Assembly (NCBI GenBank): GCA_964580315.1
Contig: CAZOKH010000005.1
Coordinates: 11,343-75,342 of the forward strand
Direction: 5' to 3'
Origin: CAZOKH01 sp964580315
GTDB lineage: Bacteria; Chloroflexota; Anaerolineae; Anaerolineales; Anaerolineaceae
DNA length: 64,000 bases
The notes beneath the pieces were generated by a model. It had not been told where the DNA came from, searched no databases, and was given only the letters and a program-made list of their open reading frames with translations. Below, one piece after another: positions 24,789 to 33,754 of this stretch; position 1 is the stretch's first letter, and each line of letters begins with the position of its first letter. A program made the position numbers and the translations under genes.

Positions 24789-24871
24789 CTCCTGTCTCTA
24801 ATTCCCTTCATTTTACCACTCGGCATCTAAATAAAATCCAAACCGGCCGCAATCGGGAAATGAATGGCGTC

Positions 24872-27124
24872 TTATTCCCCTTCATCATCCCCGTCATCCA
24901 ACTCATCTTCATCCTCGTCCCCCTCGCGCGGCAGCAGCACTTCGCGCTCACGCCCGCCGGTCTGTGATGGGCCAATCACGCCCAGCTCTTCCAGCTCATC
25001 AATCAAACGGGCAGCACGCGGATAGCCAATGCGCAGGCGGCGCTGCAGCAGCGAAATGCTGGCGCGCTGCGATTCGCGCACCAGGTCAATGGCCCGCTGC
25101 ACCAATTCATCGGCGGCGTCTTCGCCTTCCATATGCACCTGTGAGAGCATATCTTCCCACGGCGCCGGGTTGTCTTCATCCGGCGACATCTTCTGCCAGA
25201 ATTTGATCACCCGTTCCATTTCCTGGTCGGTGATCATGGCGCCCTGCGCGCGCAGGGGCGAACCCACTTCAGGATCGAGGAACAGCATGTCTCCGCGCCC
25301 CAAAAGCGTCTCAGCGCCGTTGGTATCCAGGATCACACGTGAATCGACTGAAGAACTTACATTGAAAGAAACACGCGCCGGGAAGTTGGCTTTGATCAAG
25401 CCGGTCACCACGTCGGTGCTGGGGCGCTGGGTGGCAACAATCAAATGGATGCCAGTGGCGCGCGCCAACTGCGCCAGGCGCACCAGGCTGTGTTCGGTCT
25501 GTTCCGGCGAGGTCATCATCAAATCAGCCAACTCATCGATGATGATGACAATGCGCGGCAGGGTGGGCTGTTTTTTGCGTTCCATGCGGCGGTTATAGGT
25601 TTCCAGGTCGCGCGCATTGGCGGCTTCCAGCAGACGGTAGCGGTTATCCATCTCGACCAGCGCCCACTGCAGCACCCCCAGCATGCGCAGGGGTTCGGTT
25701 TCAACCTGGTGCAGCAGGTGCGGCAGCCCGTTGAAGCGCAGCAGCTCCACCATCTTGGGATCCAGCATGGTCAGGCGCAGTTCGTCCGGCGTGTTGTTCA
25801 TCACCAGGCAAATGGTCAGCGCCACAATGCACACCGATTTGCCCGAACCCGTGGTGCCCGAAATGAGCAAGTGCGGCATGCGCGCCAGGTCTGCCACCAC
25901 CGGTTTTCCCGACACGTCTTTGCCCAGCGCCAACGCCAGCGGAGACTGCAACCGAAGAAACTCCGGCGATTCTAGCAGCGGCCGCAGCCGCACCACCGAG
26001 CTTTTTTCATTGGGCACTTCAATGCCCACAAATGATTGTCCCGGCACCGGCGCTTCAATGCGCAGCCGTTCTGCCGAGAGGGCCAGCGCCAGGTCGCGCG
26101 CCAAACCCGAAATTTGAGAAACACGCACCTTATGCCGTTGAATTTCGCCATCAGGCCCCTCTTTATCAATGAAGCCCGGTTCAACAGCATATTGCGTGAC
26201 CGTAGGTCCTACCCGAAAACCCACTACCCGTGAAGGAATGCCAAATTCCGACAGGGTATGCTCGATAAGCAGCGCTGTGTTGTGAATACTGGCGTCATCC
26301 GGACGGTTGGTTTGTTCATTCATCAACAAATTCAGCGGCGGCAAACTCTCACTGCGGCGCACCGCCGGGTTGACCGGTTTTTCAACCGCCGGAGACGTTT
26401 CGCGTTTTACCTTTTTACCCCCGCTGTTTTTGGCGCGCGGTTTGCTTGCTTCCACATCCGCATCGGCTGCTTGATCATCATCCACCACCTCTGGCACACG
26501 GCGCGCAGCCCGCTGCGGTGTTTCACGGATCAACCACGATTCCAGCCTGCGGCTGGTCCACTGAAATAATCCCAGGCCGTAAAAAGCAAAGAAAACCAGC
26601 AGCAAGATCAACAAGAATAAATCCACCGGGGCAGGCAAAATGCCGCGGAAGATTTCCACCAATCCCCAGCCAATTTGTCCGCCGTCCAAACCCTGCTCCA
26701 CGCGCAGCAGTGACTGCCCGCCCTGCAGAGTCAGCAGCGCCAGCAGGGTGAACACCAGCCCTTCCAGTGCCAGCACTTTGCCCAGGTCAAAATCTCTGCG
26801 GTCAGAAAAACGCCTCAGCAGCGATTTCACCCCCATGTAGCCCGCCAGCGCGGCTGCAAAAAAACTTCCCCAGCCCATCCAGCGGCGCAAAAAGAGCACC
26901 CAGGGAGTGATTAAAGCTCCCCGGGTGAATCCAAACAATCCCAGCAGGGTAACAATTGACGCAACCAGTAACACAACCCCCAACAAATCCCAGCCAAAAC
27001 GGTCAAAGCGCAGCCAAAACCCGGCAAACCGATCCAGCCACCCGGTTTCAGGTTCCTGGATTACGGTTGAAGGCTGTGGATCGGTTTTTGGCTTTTTCCC
27101 TGGCGATTTTTTATCCTGGCTCAT
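24872..27124 (-). CDS. ftsK: DNA translocase FtsK/SpoIIIE
   Basis: A 750-residue septal DNA pump. The N-terminal region (about residues 30-190) has four or five membrane helices, followed by a short basic linker. The motor has Walker A SGTTGSGKSV near residue 422, Walker B RIVIIIDELADLMM and the conserved IHLIVATQRPSTDVVTG. A C-terminal winged-helix gamma domain (about 660-725, SLLQRRLRIGYPRAARLID) reads KOPS-type sites. A very acidic tail ends the protein. The start overlaps the stop of the S1 gene (ATGA). Confidence 0.97.
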   Translation of the reverse strand: MSQDKKSPGKKPKTDPQPSTVIQEPETGWLDRFAGFWLRFDRFGWDLLGVVLLVASIVTLLGLFGFTRGALITPWVLFLRRWMGWGSFFAAALAGYMGVKSLLRRFSDRRDFDLGKVLALEGLVFTLLALLTLQGGQSLLRVEQGLDGGQIGWGLVEIFRGILPAPVDLFLLILLLVFFAFYGLGLFQWTSRRLESWLIRETPQRAARRVPEVVDDDQAADADVEASKPRAKNSGGKKVKRETSPAVEKPVNPAVRRSESLPPLNLLMNEQTNRPDDASIHNTALLIEHTLSEFGIPSRVVGFRVGPTVTQYAVEPGFIDKEGPDGEIQRHKVRVSQISGLARDLALALSAERLRIEAPVPGQSFVGIEVPNEKSSVVRLRPLLESPEFLRLQSPLALALGKDVSGKPVVADLARMPHLLISGTTGSGKSVCIVALTICLVMNNTPDELRLTMLDPKMVELLRFNGLPHLLHQVETEPLRMLGVLQWALVEMDNRYRLLEAANARDLETYNRRMERKKQPTLPRIVIIIDELADLMMTSPEQTEHSLVRLAQLARATGIHLIVATQRPSTDVVTGLIKANFPARVSFNVSSSVDSRVILDTNGAETLLGRGDMLFLDPEVGSPLRAQGAMITDQEMERVIKFWQKMSPDEDNPAPWEDMLSQVHMEGEDAADELVQRAIDLVRESQRASISLLQRRLRIGYPRAARLIDELEELGVIGPSQTGGREREVLLPREGDEDEDELDDGDDEGE

Positions 27125-28071
27125 CCAGCTCCCACCAGGCCAAGCCCCAGCCGCCGTCTATCGGCATCAATGTGCAAGATCTTCACTTCAACAATCTGTC
27201 CTGGTTTAAAAATGTTTTCCAGAGAGCGGTGTTCATTGCCATTTCCAATCGACGAGACATGGATTAAACCCTCAACCCCTTCGGCCAGCCGGGCAAAAGC
27301 GCCAAAGCGTCGAATGCCGGTAATGGTTGCCGGGACAACATCTCCGGGTTTGTGATTAATTTCCAGGTCTACCCATGGATTGGGCTCCAGGCGCTTGATA
27401 CTCAACGCAACGCGGGTGTTCTCTTCAGAAATTTGCAACACCAGGGCTTTCACTTCATCGCCAACTTTCATGACTTCTGAAGGGTGCTGCACCCTGCCCC
27501 AGGAAATCTCTGAAACGTGAACCAATCCTTCCACGCCTCCCAGGTCAATGAACACACCAAAGTCTGTAACGTTGGTCACCACACCGCAAACCAGGTCGCC
27601 GGTTTTCAATGAGTGAAACAACTGCTTGCGCTGCCCTTTACCTGAAAGAGCCGCCCGCTCTGAAAACACAATCCGTTCCAGGTTGGGTTCGCATTCAATC
27701 ACTTTCAACTGCATAGAACGACCCACATAAGCGGCCAGTTTGGCGCGGCGCTCCTGTTCATCCTCGCTGCATTGCATACCCACCAGGTGCGAAATCGGTA
27801 CAAAGCCCTGCACATCTTTTCCCTGTACCAGCAGTCCTCCCCGGTTATATGCGTGAACTTGCAATTCGATGATTTCATCGCGATCGAAGACCTGCTTAAC
27901 AAACTCCCAGTCCACCGGCTCGGAGATCATTGTTGGAGTCTGTCGGTTTGTTACCAACACCTCTTCCCCCTGATACACATCTTCGTCTGATAATACGGAT
28001 GCCCACCATCCTTCATCTGCTACTGGAAGTTCTTTGCCCAACTTTTGCTGTGCTGTTCGATCCCTTAACAT
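27121..28071 (-). CDS. S1 RNA-binding domain protein (ribosomal protein S1-like)
   Basis: 316 residues with three S1/OB-fold repeats at about 55-125, 140-210 and 225-300. The second and third are canonical (TDFGVFIDLGGVEGLVHVSE and a GAFARL...EGLIHVSSIG repeat). It lacks the four to six repeats of classical S1, as in many Gram-positive S1-like proteins. The start at 28071 is set by the near-perfect GGAGGTGAT seven bases upstream; an in-frame ATG ten codons earlier has no such site. The gene overlaps ftsK by four bases, an unusual coupling of an RNA-binding protein with a DNA pump. Confidence 0.93.
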   Translation of the reverse strand: MLRDRTAQQKLGKELPVADEGWWASVLSDEDVYQGEEVLVTNRQTPTMISEPVDWEFVKQVFDRDEIIELQVHAYNRGGLLVQGKDVQGFVPISHLVGMQCSEDEQERRAKLAAYVGRSMQLKVIECEPNLERIVFSERAALSGKGQRKQLFHSLKTGDLVCGVVTNVTDFGVFIDLGGVEGLVHVSEISWGRVQHPSEVMKVGDEVKALVLQISEENTRVALSIKRLEPNPWVDLEINHKPGDVVPATITGIRRFGAFARLAEGVEGLIHVSSIGNGNEHRSLENIFKPGQIVEVKILHIDADRRRLGLGLVGAG

Positions 28072-28225
28072 CAAATCACCTCCCCAAATTCCCTTTCCCA
28101 TTAATGTTTCTTCCTGTAAAAGTGCTGATATGTTTCCCTGTGCCCCATACGTGAAAAAAATTTCCTCTCACAATAATACATATTACAATAAAATTGAAAA
28201 AAATGGTATAGGGCATTGGGCTTTT

Positions 28226-30133
28226 TTATGTCACAGACCCATTATGATGATCTATTTCCATGTCCAATATTTTTTTAGAAACCTCCTCAATTGCCACACG
28301 CTGTTTTCGATACAAATCCGCTTCAGATAAAGCCAGTTTTCTGGCTACTTCACGCACTTTTTTCCCTTCGAGAAATTTCATTTCCAGGATATTATACAGA
28401 ATCCACTCCCCGGTGAAATGGCGTTCTCCTTCCGGTTTTATCTGGTCAATGGCTTTTTTCAAGATGGCACGCAGAGCGTTTGCCTGGTTACCATCATGCT
28501 GGCTGGCGGCGTCTTGCACAACTTGCAGTTTCATCAATGGATTCTCGGTTAATTTTGGCCCGCCCCAGTAGTGGGTCAGCGCATCTTTCACCCACTGAGA
28601 GACATCCGACTCCGGCAAAGAAGCATCTTCCAACAGATGACTGCCGTCATAGCTGCTGGCCGCCCGGATACGCTGGATGTACTCCACCTCAGATGTCAAT
28701 GATTCAAGAGAGCGAAAAACTTCGCGCTGATGCCGAATATCGCGCAGCGCCATGGATGCGCGTTCAGCCAGGCGCGATAATGCCGCCAGTTGATCGGGGT
28801 CAAATTCTTTTTTAGATACCGATGATACCCCCAGCAGGCCAAACAATTCGCCTTCTTCGCCATCGCCATCCGATAGGGTTACCAGCGTATCTTCACCCCA
28901 GTGGAATATTTGCGGCAAATTGCCATTCTCTGAAACCCTGTTTAAAATTTCGCTGGTGGCGCCTTCGTTGAAAAAGTCAGTTTTGCCAATGGTCACCACC
29001 TGGTCAATACCCGACGAGTTGAATGAGGCAATATAAGCCCCCGGCGCCTGCAAGCGGTCGCAAACAGCCGCCAGGATCATCTCCAGGAACTGGCGCAGGT
29101 CAGCTTCGGTGAGCACGCGGTTTTCAGCCGCCTGAAGCAAAGTGACATCATTGCGGTCTCTGCCAAAAAAGAACCAGTGTTCCCACAGCGGGCTGAACAG
29201 GGTGATCAGGTACTGGCTCAGCAGGATTACGCCAACCATCACGATGGGCACCACAGCCGAATAGGGAATGCCAAACGCTTCACCCACCCGGCGGACGATG
29301 GTAACCAGCCCCAGGGTCACGCTGGCAGTAACCGGTCCGCGCAGCAGCCATTTTGCCAGGCGGCGGCGCACCACGCGGTCAGGCCAAGATACGCCAAAGA
29401 ACGCCACCGCATAAGCCATTAGCACGGTCAGGAAAATTACCAGGCTGTTGGCAAGAAATACCAGCAGCCAGAAGATCAGTTGATGGTTGGCAGCAAACGA
29501 AGAACTGTACAGGAGGTAGGGAAAAGACCCCAGCGCAGGCGCGACCGCCCCGCTAATCAAATAGACAATGCGGCGCCGGCTGGTGGGTGTGGTGGTGCGC
29601 AAAAACGCCCGAATAAAATTGTACCAGGCTAGCGCCATGACCCCGGCATAATACAGTGTAAAGATGGTTGTTAAGAAGTTGGGTTCCAGGTAGGGAGCCG
29701 GGGGGGAACTGGTGTTCAAATTTCCCAGCAAAATGCCCAGCGCAAGCAGCCCCATAAAACCCAGCGTCGCCAGGTAAAGCAGAACGACCAGCAGCCGTCG
29801 CTTGCCACGGCTGGGTTTGCCGGTGGTTGCCAGCAGCGCATCTGAAAAATGGAAATAGGCAGCCGGCAGCAAGATCACACCCAGCCACTGGGTATGCAGC
29901 CAGAAACTGATTAACTGCACATCACTTGAAGTGCCGCCCAGCGACTCGGCTGTGAATACAATCACCATACACAGCATGATGCTGGAAAAAGTTCGCGCTA
30001 CACGGTCCCGCAGGTTAAACGTCAGAGAGTAGAGCAGCAGCGAGAATGCAGTAATCGATACCCCCGCCGATAAAATCTGGCTGAGTGTGCGCAAGGCTAC
30101 CATTAATCCAGTCTGCCAGTCTGTTGCCATCAT
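28226..30133 (-). CDS. Membrane-bound sensor with GAF domain and C-terminal HTH-like region
   Basis: About 635 residues. Residues 10-330 have eight or so membrane helices resembling the 7TM N-terminal domains of some histidine kinases. A GAF-like domain follows (about 345-490; LRQFLEMILAAVCDRLQAPG). There is no His-kinase or cyclase domain. The C-terminus instead carries KVREVARKLALSEADLYRKQ, a helix-turn-helix-like stretch after EWILYNILEMKFLEG. It may be a membrane-tethered transcription regulator; that is inference. ATG at 30133 is preferred over an in-frame TTG at 30142; no clear Shine-Dalgarno. Confidence 0.75.
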   Translation of the reverse strand: MMATDWQTGLMVALRTLSQILSAGVSITAFSLLLYSLTFNLRDRVARTFSSIMLCMVIVFTAESLGGTSSDVQLISFWLHTQWLGVILLPAAYFHFSDALLATTGKPSRGKRRLLVVLLYLATLGFMGLLALGILLGNLNTSSPPAPYLEPNFLTTIFTLYYAGVMALAWYNFIRAFLRTTTPTSRRRIVYLISGAVAPALGSFPYLLYSSSFAANHQLIFWLLVFLANSLVIFLTVLMAYAVAFFGVSWPDRVVRRRLAKWLLRGPVTASVTLGLVTIVRRVGEAFGIPYSAVVPIVMVGVILLSQYLITLFSPLWEHWFFFGRDRNDVTLLQAAENRVLTEADLRQFLEMILAAVCDRLQAPGAYIASFNSSGIDQVVTIGKTDFFNEGATSEILNRVSENGNLPQIFHWGEDTLVTLSDGDGEEGELFGLLGVSSVSKKEFDPDQLAALSRLAERASMALRDIRHQREVFRSLESLTSEVEYIQRIRAASSYDGSHLLEDASLPESDVSQWVKDALTHYWGGPKLTENPLMKLQVVQDAASQHDGNQANALRAILKKAIDQIKPEGERHFTGEWILYNILEMKFLEGKKVREVARKLALSEADLYRKQRVAIEEVSKKILDMEIDHHNGSVT

Positions 30134-30162
30134 CCAACTCAATCGATCAACACATGCCGGGT

Positions 30163-30702
30163 TTAGCGCAAAAACCGGGCAAAGAAAACGCCGATATCCT
30201 GATTAATATAATAATGGTCATTATACCCGCAGAAATCATACCCCATCTTTTGTGCAAAACAGACGGCAGGATAATTCTTCGACTGCATCTCCAGGATCAT
30301 CCTGCGCAAACCGCGCTGCGCTGCCCATTGTTGCGCTGCCAGCACCAGCGCCGTGCCAATGCCCTTGCGCCGCAGGGCCTCGCGCACCAGAATGGCTGAA
30401 ACCCAGGCCGAATCTTCAATCAATTGATCATTGACACGCAAATAGCCAACCGGTTCGTCCTGCATGACGGCGGTCAGCATCACAGCATGTTCCATCCAGT
30501 TTTTCTCAAGCGTGCTGGTTGGATAGGGATATTCCACCCGAACCGTGCGCGGCAGGCGCACTTCCCGAAAGGTAATGTTCATTTCACCGCTGTCCATCAA
30601 CCGTTCCATCTGCCACACATGCGCTGTTTGAAATGTGTGTTCCAGCGAAACCAGGATGGGAATATCGGCCGGGGTAGTGGGACGGATTTCAATTTGTGGC
30701 AT
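30163..30702 (-). CDS. GNAT-family N-acetyltransferase
   Basis: 179 residues with a RimI-like GNAT fold: IEIRPTTPADIPILVSLEH at the start, acetyl-CoA loop LVREALRRKGIGTALVLAA and AVCFAQKMGYDFCGYNDHYY at the end. The tyrosine-rich C-terminus is typical of aminoglycoside- or peptide-acetylating members, but the substrate is unknown. GAGG seven bases before the ATG sets the start, ten bases after the preceding gene's stop, so it is co-transcribed with the membrane protein upstream. Confidence 0.9.
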   Translation of the reverse strand: MPQIEIRPTTPADIPILVSLEHTFQTAHVWQMERLMDSGEMNITFREVRLPRTVRVEYPYPTSTLEKNWMEHAVMLTAVMQDEPVGYLRVNDQLIEDSAWVSAILVREALRRKGIGTALVLAAQQWAAQRGLRRMILEMQSKNYPAVCFAQKMGYDFCGYNDHYYINQDIGVFFARFLR

Positions 30703-30711
30703 GTTCTTTCC

Positions 30712-31398
30712 TCATTCTTCAGCAAGGATTCGGGTGCGTATGATGCAGGCGGGTAAAACATTGTTCCGGCTATCGGTGATAACCAGCCGTAAGAGATAAT
30801 CTCCCGGAACCAGTTGGCCGGTATTCCAAATGCCGCCCAGGGTCTCATCGGTTTTCTTGTCGCTGCCGGCTGCAATGGTCACCCAGCTTTGCCCGTTGGT
30901 TGAGCTGTATTCATACTTAAAGAAACCCAGGTCCGGTTGATTGACTGTTCCTTTCAATTCAACCATGCCGCTGATCTCTTCCCCGTCGAGCGGGTAAGTC
31001 CATTCCAACTCGCCGGGAATGCACCCCTCAGAAAGGGTGGGCGGCAGGGTCGCAACGGGCTCCAATGCTGCGCCCGGTATGGAATCGCCTGACAGTGTGG
31101 GCGTGGGGGTCGCCAGCAAATCGGCGGTGGGAGTGATGAGCGCAACGCTTTGCGGGGTAGAACTGGCCACAAACGTCACCAGGAAAAACTCCATGGAAGC
31201 TGCCAGACCCAGCACAATGAGAAAAGCCAGGTTGGTGTTAAAACGGCGTTGGGCGGCTTCCTTTTCCAAACCAAAAACCGCTGAACGCCATTCCTGCCAG
31301 GCAGCAAATAACTTTCGCAGATAGATGCCCCCCACCAATCCCAATAGCAAATAGATCCAGACTTCGCTACGTTCTAGAAATCGAAGCAGATCTTCCAT
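30712..31398 (-). CDS. Membrane-anchored protein with extracellular Ig-like domain, unknown function
   Basis: 228 residues. Two hydrophobic segments (about 14-32 and 55-80) flank a basic cytoplasmic loop, followed by a Thr/Pro-rich linker (PTADLLATPTPTLSG) and a beta-sandwich-like domain (about 125-225; GMVELKGTVNQPDLGFFKYE, GDYLLRLVITDSRNNV). I do not recognise a named family, although the C-terminal domain resembles the Ig-like or fibronectin-like modules in surface proteins of this group. It precedes the GNAT gene by 10 bp. Confidence 0.75.
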   Translation of the reverse strand: MEDLLRFLERSEVWIYLLLGLVGGIYLRKLFAAWQEWRSAVFGLEKEAAQRRFNTNLAFLIVLGLAASMEFFLVTFVASSTPQSVALITPTADLLATPTPTLSGDSIPGAALEPVATLPPTLSEGCIPGELEWTYPLDGEEISGMVELKGTVNQPDLGFFKYEYSSTNGQSWVTIAAGSDKKTDETLGGIWNTGQLVPGDYLLRLVITDSRNNVLPACIIRTRILAEE

Positions 31399-31450
31399 GC
31401 TCTCATCAACTTATTCGTAAAGATCAATTCTAACTACCAGCCGTCAACCA

Positions 31451-32290
31451 TCATTTCAGGCGCTGCAACACACCCAGGATGATTCCTTTCAATTTTGGCA
31501 CAATCACATTGCCAGCTTCCAGCACTTCTTCATGCGTGGTAATTGTGCTGCCGTCCAGGTTGGCTTTGTTGCTGATGCCCGAGAAACCCAGCACGCGCAT
31601 TTTTCCATGCCGCGCCACAATCACTTCGGGCGCAGTGGACATACCCACTGCATCAGAGCCAATGGCGCGCAAAAAACGCAAATCAGCCGGGCTTTCAAAT
31701 GAAGGCCCCGAAAGGCAAATGTACACGCCTTCGTGCAGGGTTGTTTTTTGTTCAGCCGCCACTTGCCGGGCGAGGTCCATCAATTTGTGGTCATACATCT
31801 GGCTCATATCCGGGAAACGTTCGCCGAACACATCCAGGTTGGGGCCGTACAACGGGTTTAGCCCGGCCATACCCACCAGGTTGATGTTATCGGTGATCAG
31901 CATCACATCACCGGGGGCATAGTCAGGATTAATGGCGCCGGCGGCATTGGTGACAATCAACATCTCCATACCCAGGCGCTGCATCACCCGAATGGGCATG
32001 GTCACCTGGGCCATGCTGTAACCTTCGTAATAATGCGTTCTGCCCTGCAGCACCATCACCGGCTGCCCTTCCAGTTTGCCAATCACCAGCCGCCCCTGGT
32101 GCCCCAGCACGGTTGATTTTGGCCAGTTGGGAATATCCGCAGTGGCAATAATATCTGCGCCCTCCACGGCATCAGCCAGCGCGCCCAGACCAGAACCTAA
32201 AATTAAACCAATGCGCGGCTGTTGTTGGGTGTGCTTGCGTATAAAGTCGGTTGCTGCATCAATCTGTTCGAGGGTTACAAAACCTTCCAT
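31451..32290 (-). CDS. punA: Purine-nucleoside phosphorylase
   Basis: A 279-residue trimeric-type PNP, cleaving inosine/guanosine with phosphate to base and ribose-1-phosphate. Seen: phosphate loop LILGSGLGALADAV, QGRTHYYEGYSM, VTNAAGAINPDYAPGDVML and the base-binding GMSTAPEVIVARH. GGAGG four bases before the ATG supports the start. A structured leader of about 150 nt precedes it. It probably works downstream of the nucleoside importer at 44148-50083. Confidence 0.96.
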   Translation of the reverse strand: MEGFVTLEQIDAATDFIRKHTQQQPRIGLILGSGLGALADAVEGADIIATADIPNWPKSTVLGHQGRLVIGKLEGQPVMVLQGRTHYYEGYSMAQVTMPIRVMQRLGMEMLIVTNAAGAINPDYAPGDVMLITDNINLVGMAGLNPLYGPNLDVFGERFPDMSQMYDHKLMDLARQVAAEQKTTLHEGVYICLSGPSFESPADLRFLRAIGSDAVGMSTAPEVIVARHGKMRVLGFSGISNKANLDGSTITTHEEVLEAGNVIVPKLKGIILGVLQRLK

Positions 32291-32440
32291 CGATCCTCCG
32301 TAGAAGAAATAGAGTGAGTTTTTTTGCTCAACGTCATCTGCCTGAATTGCAACTCAGACATTTTCCCCTCCTCCCAGTTATCGCTGGAAGGCTTTCCCGT
32401 TGCAGAGGGCAATGCCACCAGGCAAATCTTTTTGCCTGAC
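32291..32440 (-). promoter_or_regulatory. Structured 5' leader of the PNP gene
   Basis: A TATAAT -10 element at 32452-32447 (minus strand) predicts a start near 32440. The roughly 150-nt leader folds into at least two clear hairpins: CAGGCAAA/TTTGCCTG with a four-base loop (32419-32438) and an eight-pair stem at 32370-32391 with one G-U. It does not match the purine riboswitch consensus. No terminator hairpin with a T-tract is evident, so if regulatory it could act on translation. Confidence 0.45.
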
Positions 32441-32507
32441 AATACTATTATATCAAAATCAGTCCAATTATTATTTTTTGAGGTATTGGATTAATAAATA
32501 AAAACCA

Positions 32508-32556
32508 GACCCTAAAGGTTTCAAGCCTCTTGTTTTAAACCTTTAGGGTCTTTTTT
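32508..32556. terminator. Bidirectional terminator, GACCCTAAAGGTTT repeat
   Basis: A 14-bp perfect inverted repeat (GACCCTAAAGGTTT at 32508-32521, complement 32537-32550) with six T on the plus side and TGGTTTTTATT on the minus side. It ends the threonine aldolase transcript. The same arm sequence recurs at 38948-39011. Confidence 0.8.
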
Positions 32557-32571
32557 ATCACATGAATTCTC

Positions 32572-33609
32572 TTAAACTGCCAAGCGGTTAAAAGCCTGGA
32601 TGACCCGATTCACATCCTCATCATCCACCCAGCAGTGGGTGACCAGGCGCAGGCGCCGTGGGCCGGAGGTGTCGAGCAGGATACCATCCGCTTTCATTTT
32701 CTCAATCAATTCAGCGGGTGAGAGGGGCGCATTGGGCTGCATGACGGCAAACACCATGTTGGTGCTGGTGGGGCGCTGTTCCACTTGCAGCCAGGGAATG
32801 TTTAGCAAGCCTGCTTCCACCTGGCGTGCGCGGCGCTGATCTTCCACCAGGCGGTCAAGCATATGCTCCAACGCATAAATGCCCGCCGCCGCCACAATGC
32901 CCGCCTGGCGCATGCCGCCGCCCAGTTGCTTGCGGATGCGAATCGCACGGTTGATAAACGCCTTTGTTCCGCACAAAACCGAACCCACCGGGGCACACAG
33001 CCCCTTACTCAGGCAAAACATCACCGAATCAACCGCTTCGGTAAGCTGCCGAACATCCACGCCGTAAAACGCACCCGCGTTGAAAATGCGCGCGCCGTCG
33101 AGGTGCAAACTGAGACCATTTTCATGCACCAGGTTGCTCAACTGCCAGGTGTAATCGGCTGAAACGGCAATGCCGCCGCAGCGGTTGTGTGTGTTTTCCA
33201 TGATGACCAGGCGAGTCACCGGGAAATGCACATCATCTTCCCGAATGGCCGCCCGCACCTCATCCAGATTCAAGGTGCCGTCCGGTTGGTTTTTTAACAC
33301 ATAAGAATGTACGCCGCCCAGGGCAGCCGCCCCGCCGGCCTCATAATAATGCGTGTGTCCCTGGCTGCCCACAATGATTTCATCGCCGCGGTTGCAGTGC
33401 GTCAGGATGGCAATCAGGTTACCCATCGTGCCCGACGGAACAAACAATCCCGCCTCCTTTCCCATTCGTTCAGCCGCCATTTCTTGCAGCCGGTTGATGG
33501 TGGGGTCTTCGCCGTACACATCATCGCCCACTTCGGCGCGCAGCATGGCTTCGCGCATTTCCGGCGTGGGTTGTGTAACGGTATCAGAACGCAAGTCGAT
33601 GGTCTTCAT
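32572..33609 (-). CDS. ltaE: Low-specificity L-threonine aldolase
   Basis: A 345-residue PLP enzyme (fold type I) cleaving L-threonine/allo-threonine to glycine and acetaldehyde. The start IDLRSDTVTQPTPEMREAM, the GDDVYGEDPTINRLQ motif, HLDGARIFNAGA and the PLP Lys in MFCLSKGLCAPVGSVLCG are all present. GAGG five bases before the ATG supports the start. It is a single transcription unit bounded by terminators; a 14-bp palindrome lies 90 bp upstream. Confidence 0.96.
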   Translation of the reverse strand: MKTIDLRSDTVTQPTPEMREAMLRAEVGDDVYGEDPTINRLQEMAAERMGKEAGLFVPSGTMGNLIAILTHCNRGDEIIVGSQGHTHYYEAGGAAALGGVHSYVLKNQPDGTLNLDEVRAAIREDDVHFPVTRLVIMENTHNRCGGIAVSADYTWQLSNLVHENGLSLHLDGARIFNAGAFYGVDVRQLTEAVDSVMFCLSKGLCAPVGSVLCGTKAFINRAIRIRKQLGGGMRQAGIVAAAGIYALEHMLDRLVEDQRRARQVEAGLLNIPWLQVEQRPTSTNMVFAVMQPNAPLSPAELIEKMKADGILLDTSGPRRLRLVTHCWVDDEDVNRVIQAFNRLAV

Positions 33610-33698
33610 ATTAGCCTCTTATATAGGTTTAAAGATTAGTACTGGTATTTTAATCTGGCTCACAATGCAGCACGATCCACAAAAAGAGTATTTACCCA

Positions 33699-33712
33699 TG
33701 TGGATATCCACA
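33699..33712. promoter_or_regulatory. 14-bp perfect palindrome upstream of ltaE
   Basis: TGTGGATATCCACA is a perfect dyad in the 145-bp gap between rluD and ltaE. It could be an operator. It also reads as two overlapping DnaA boxes with one mismatch each, but it stands alone. Confidence 0.4.
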
Positions 33713-33754
33713 CGATGGCAAACACTCCGGTCTTTCAATTAATCCGGATAACGA

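Noticed and set aside
32291..32440. Purine riboswitch in front of PNP
   Set aside because: The conserved loop and junction sequences of the purine aptamer are absent; the hairpins seen have different loops.
33699..33712. DnaA-binding origin element
   Set aside because: A single palindrome with two one-mismatch boxes is not enough; no other boxes surround it.
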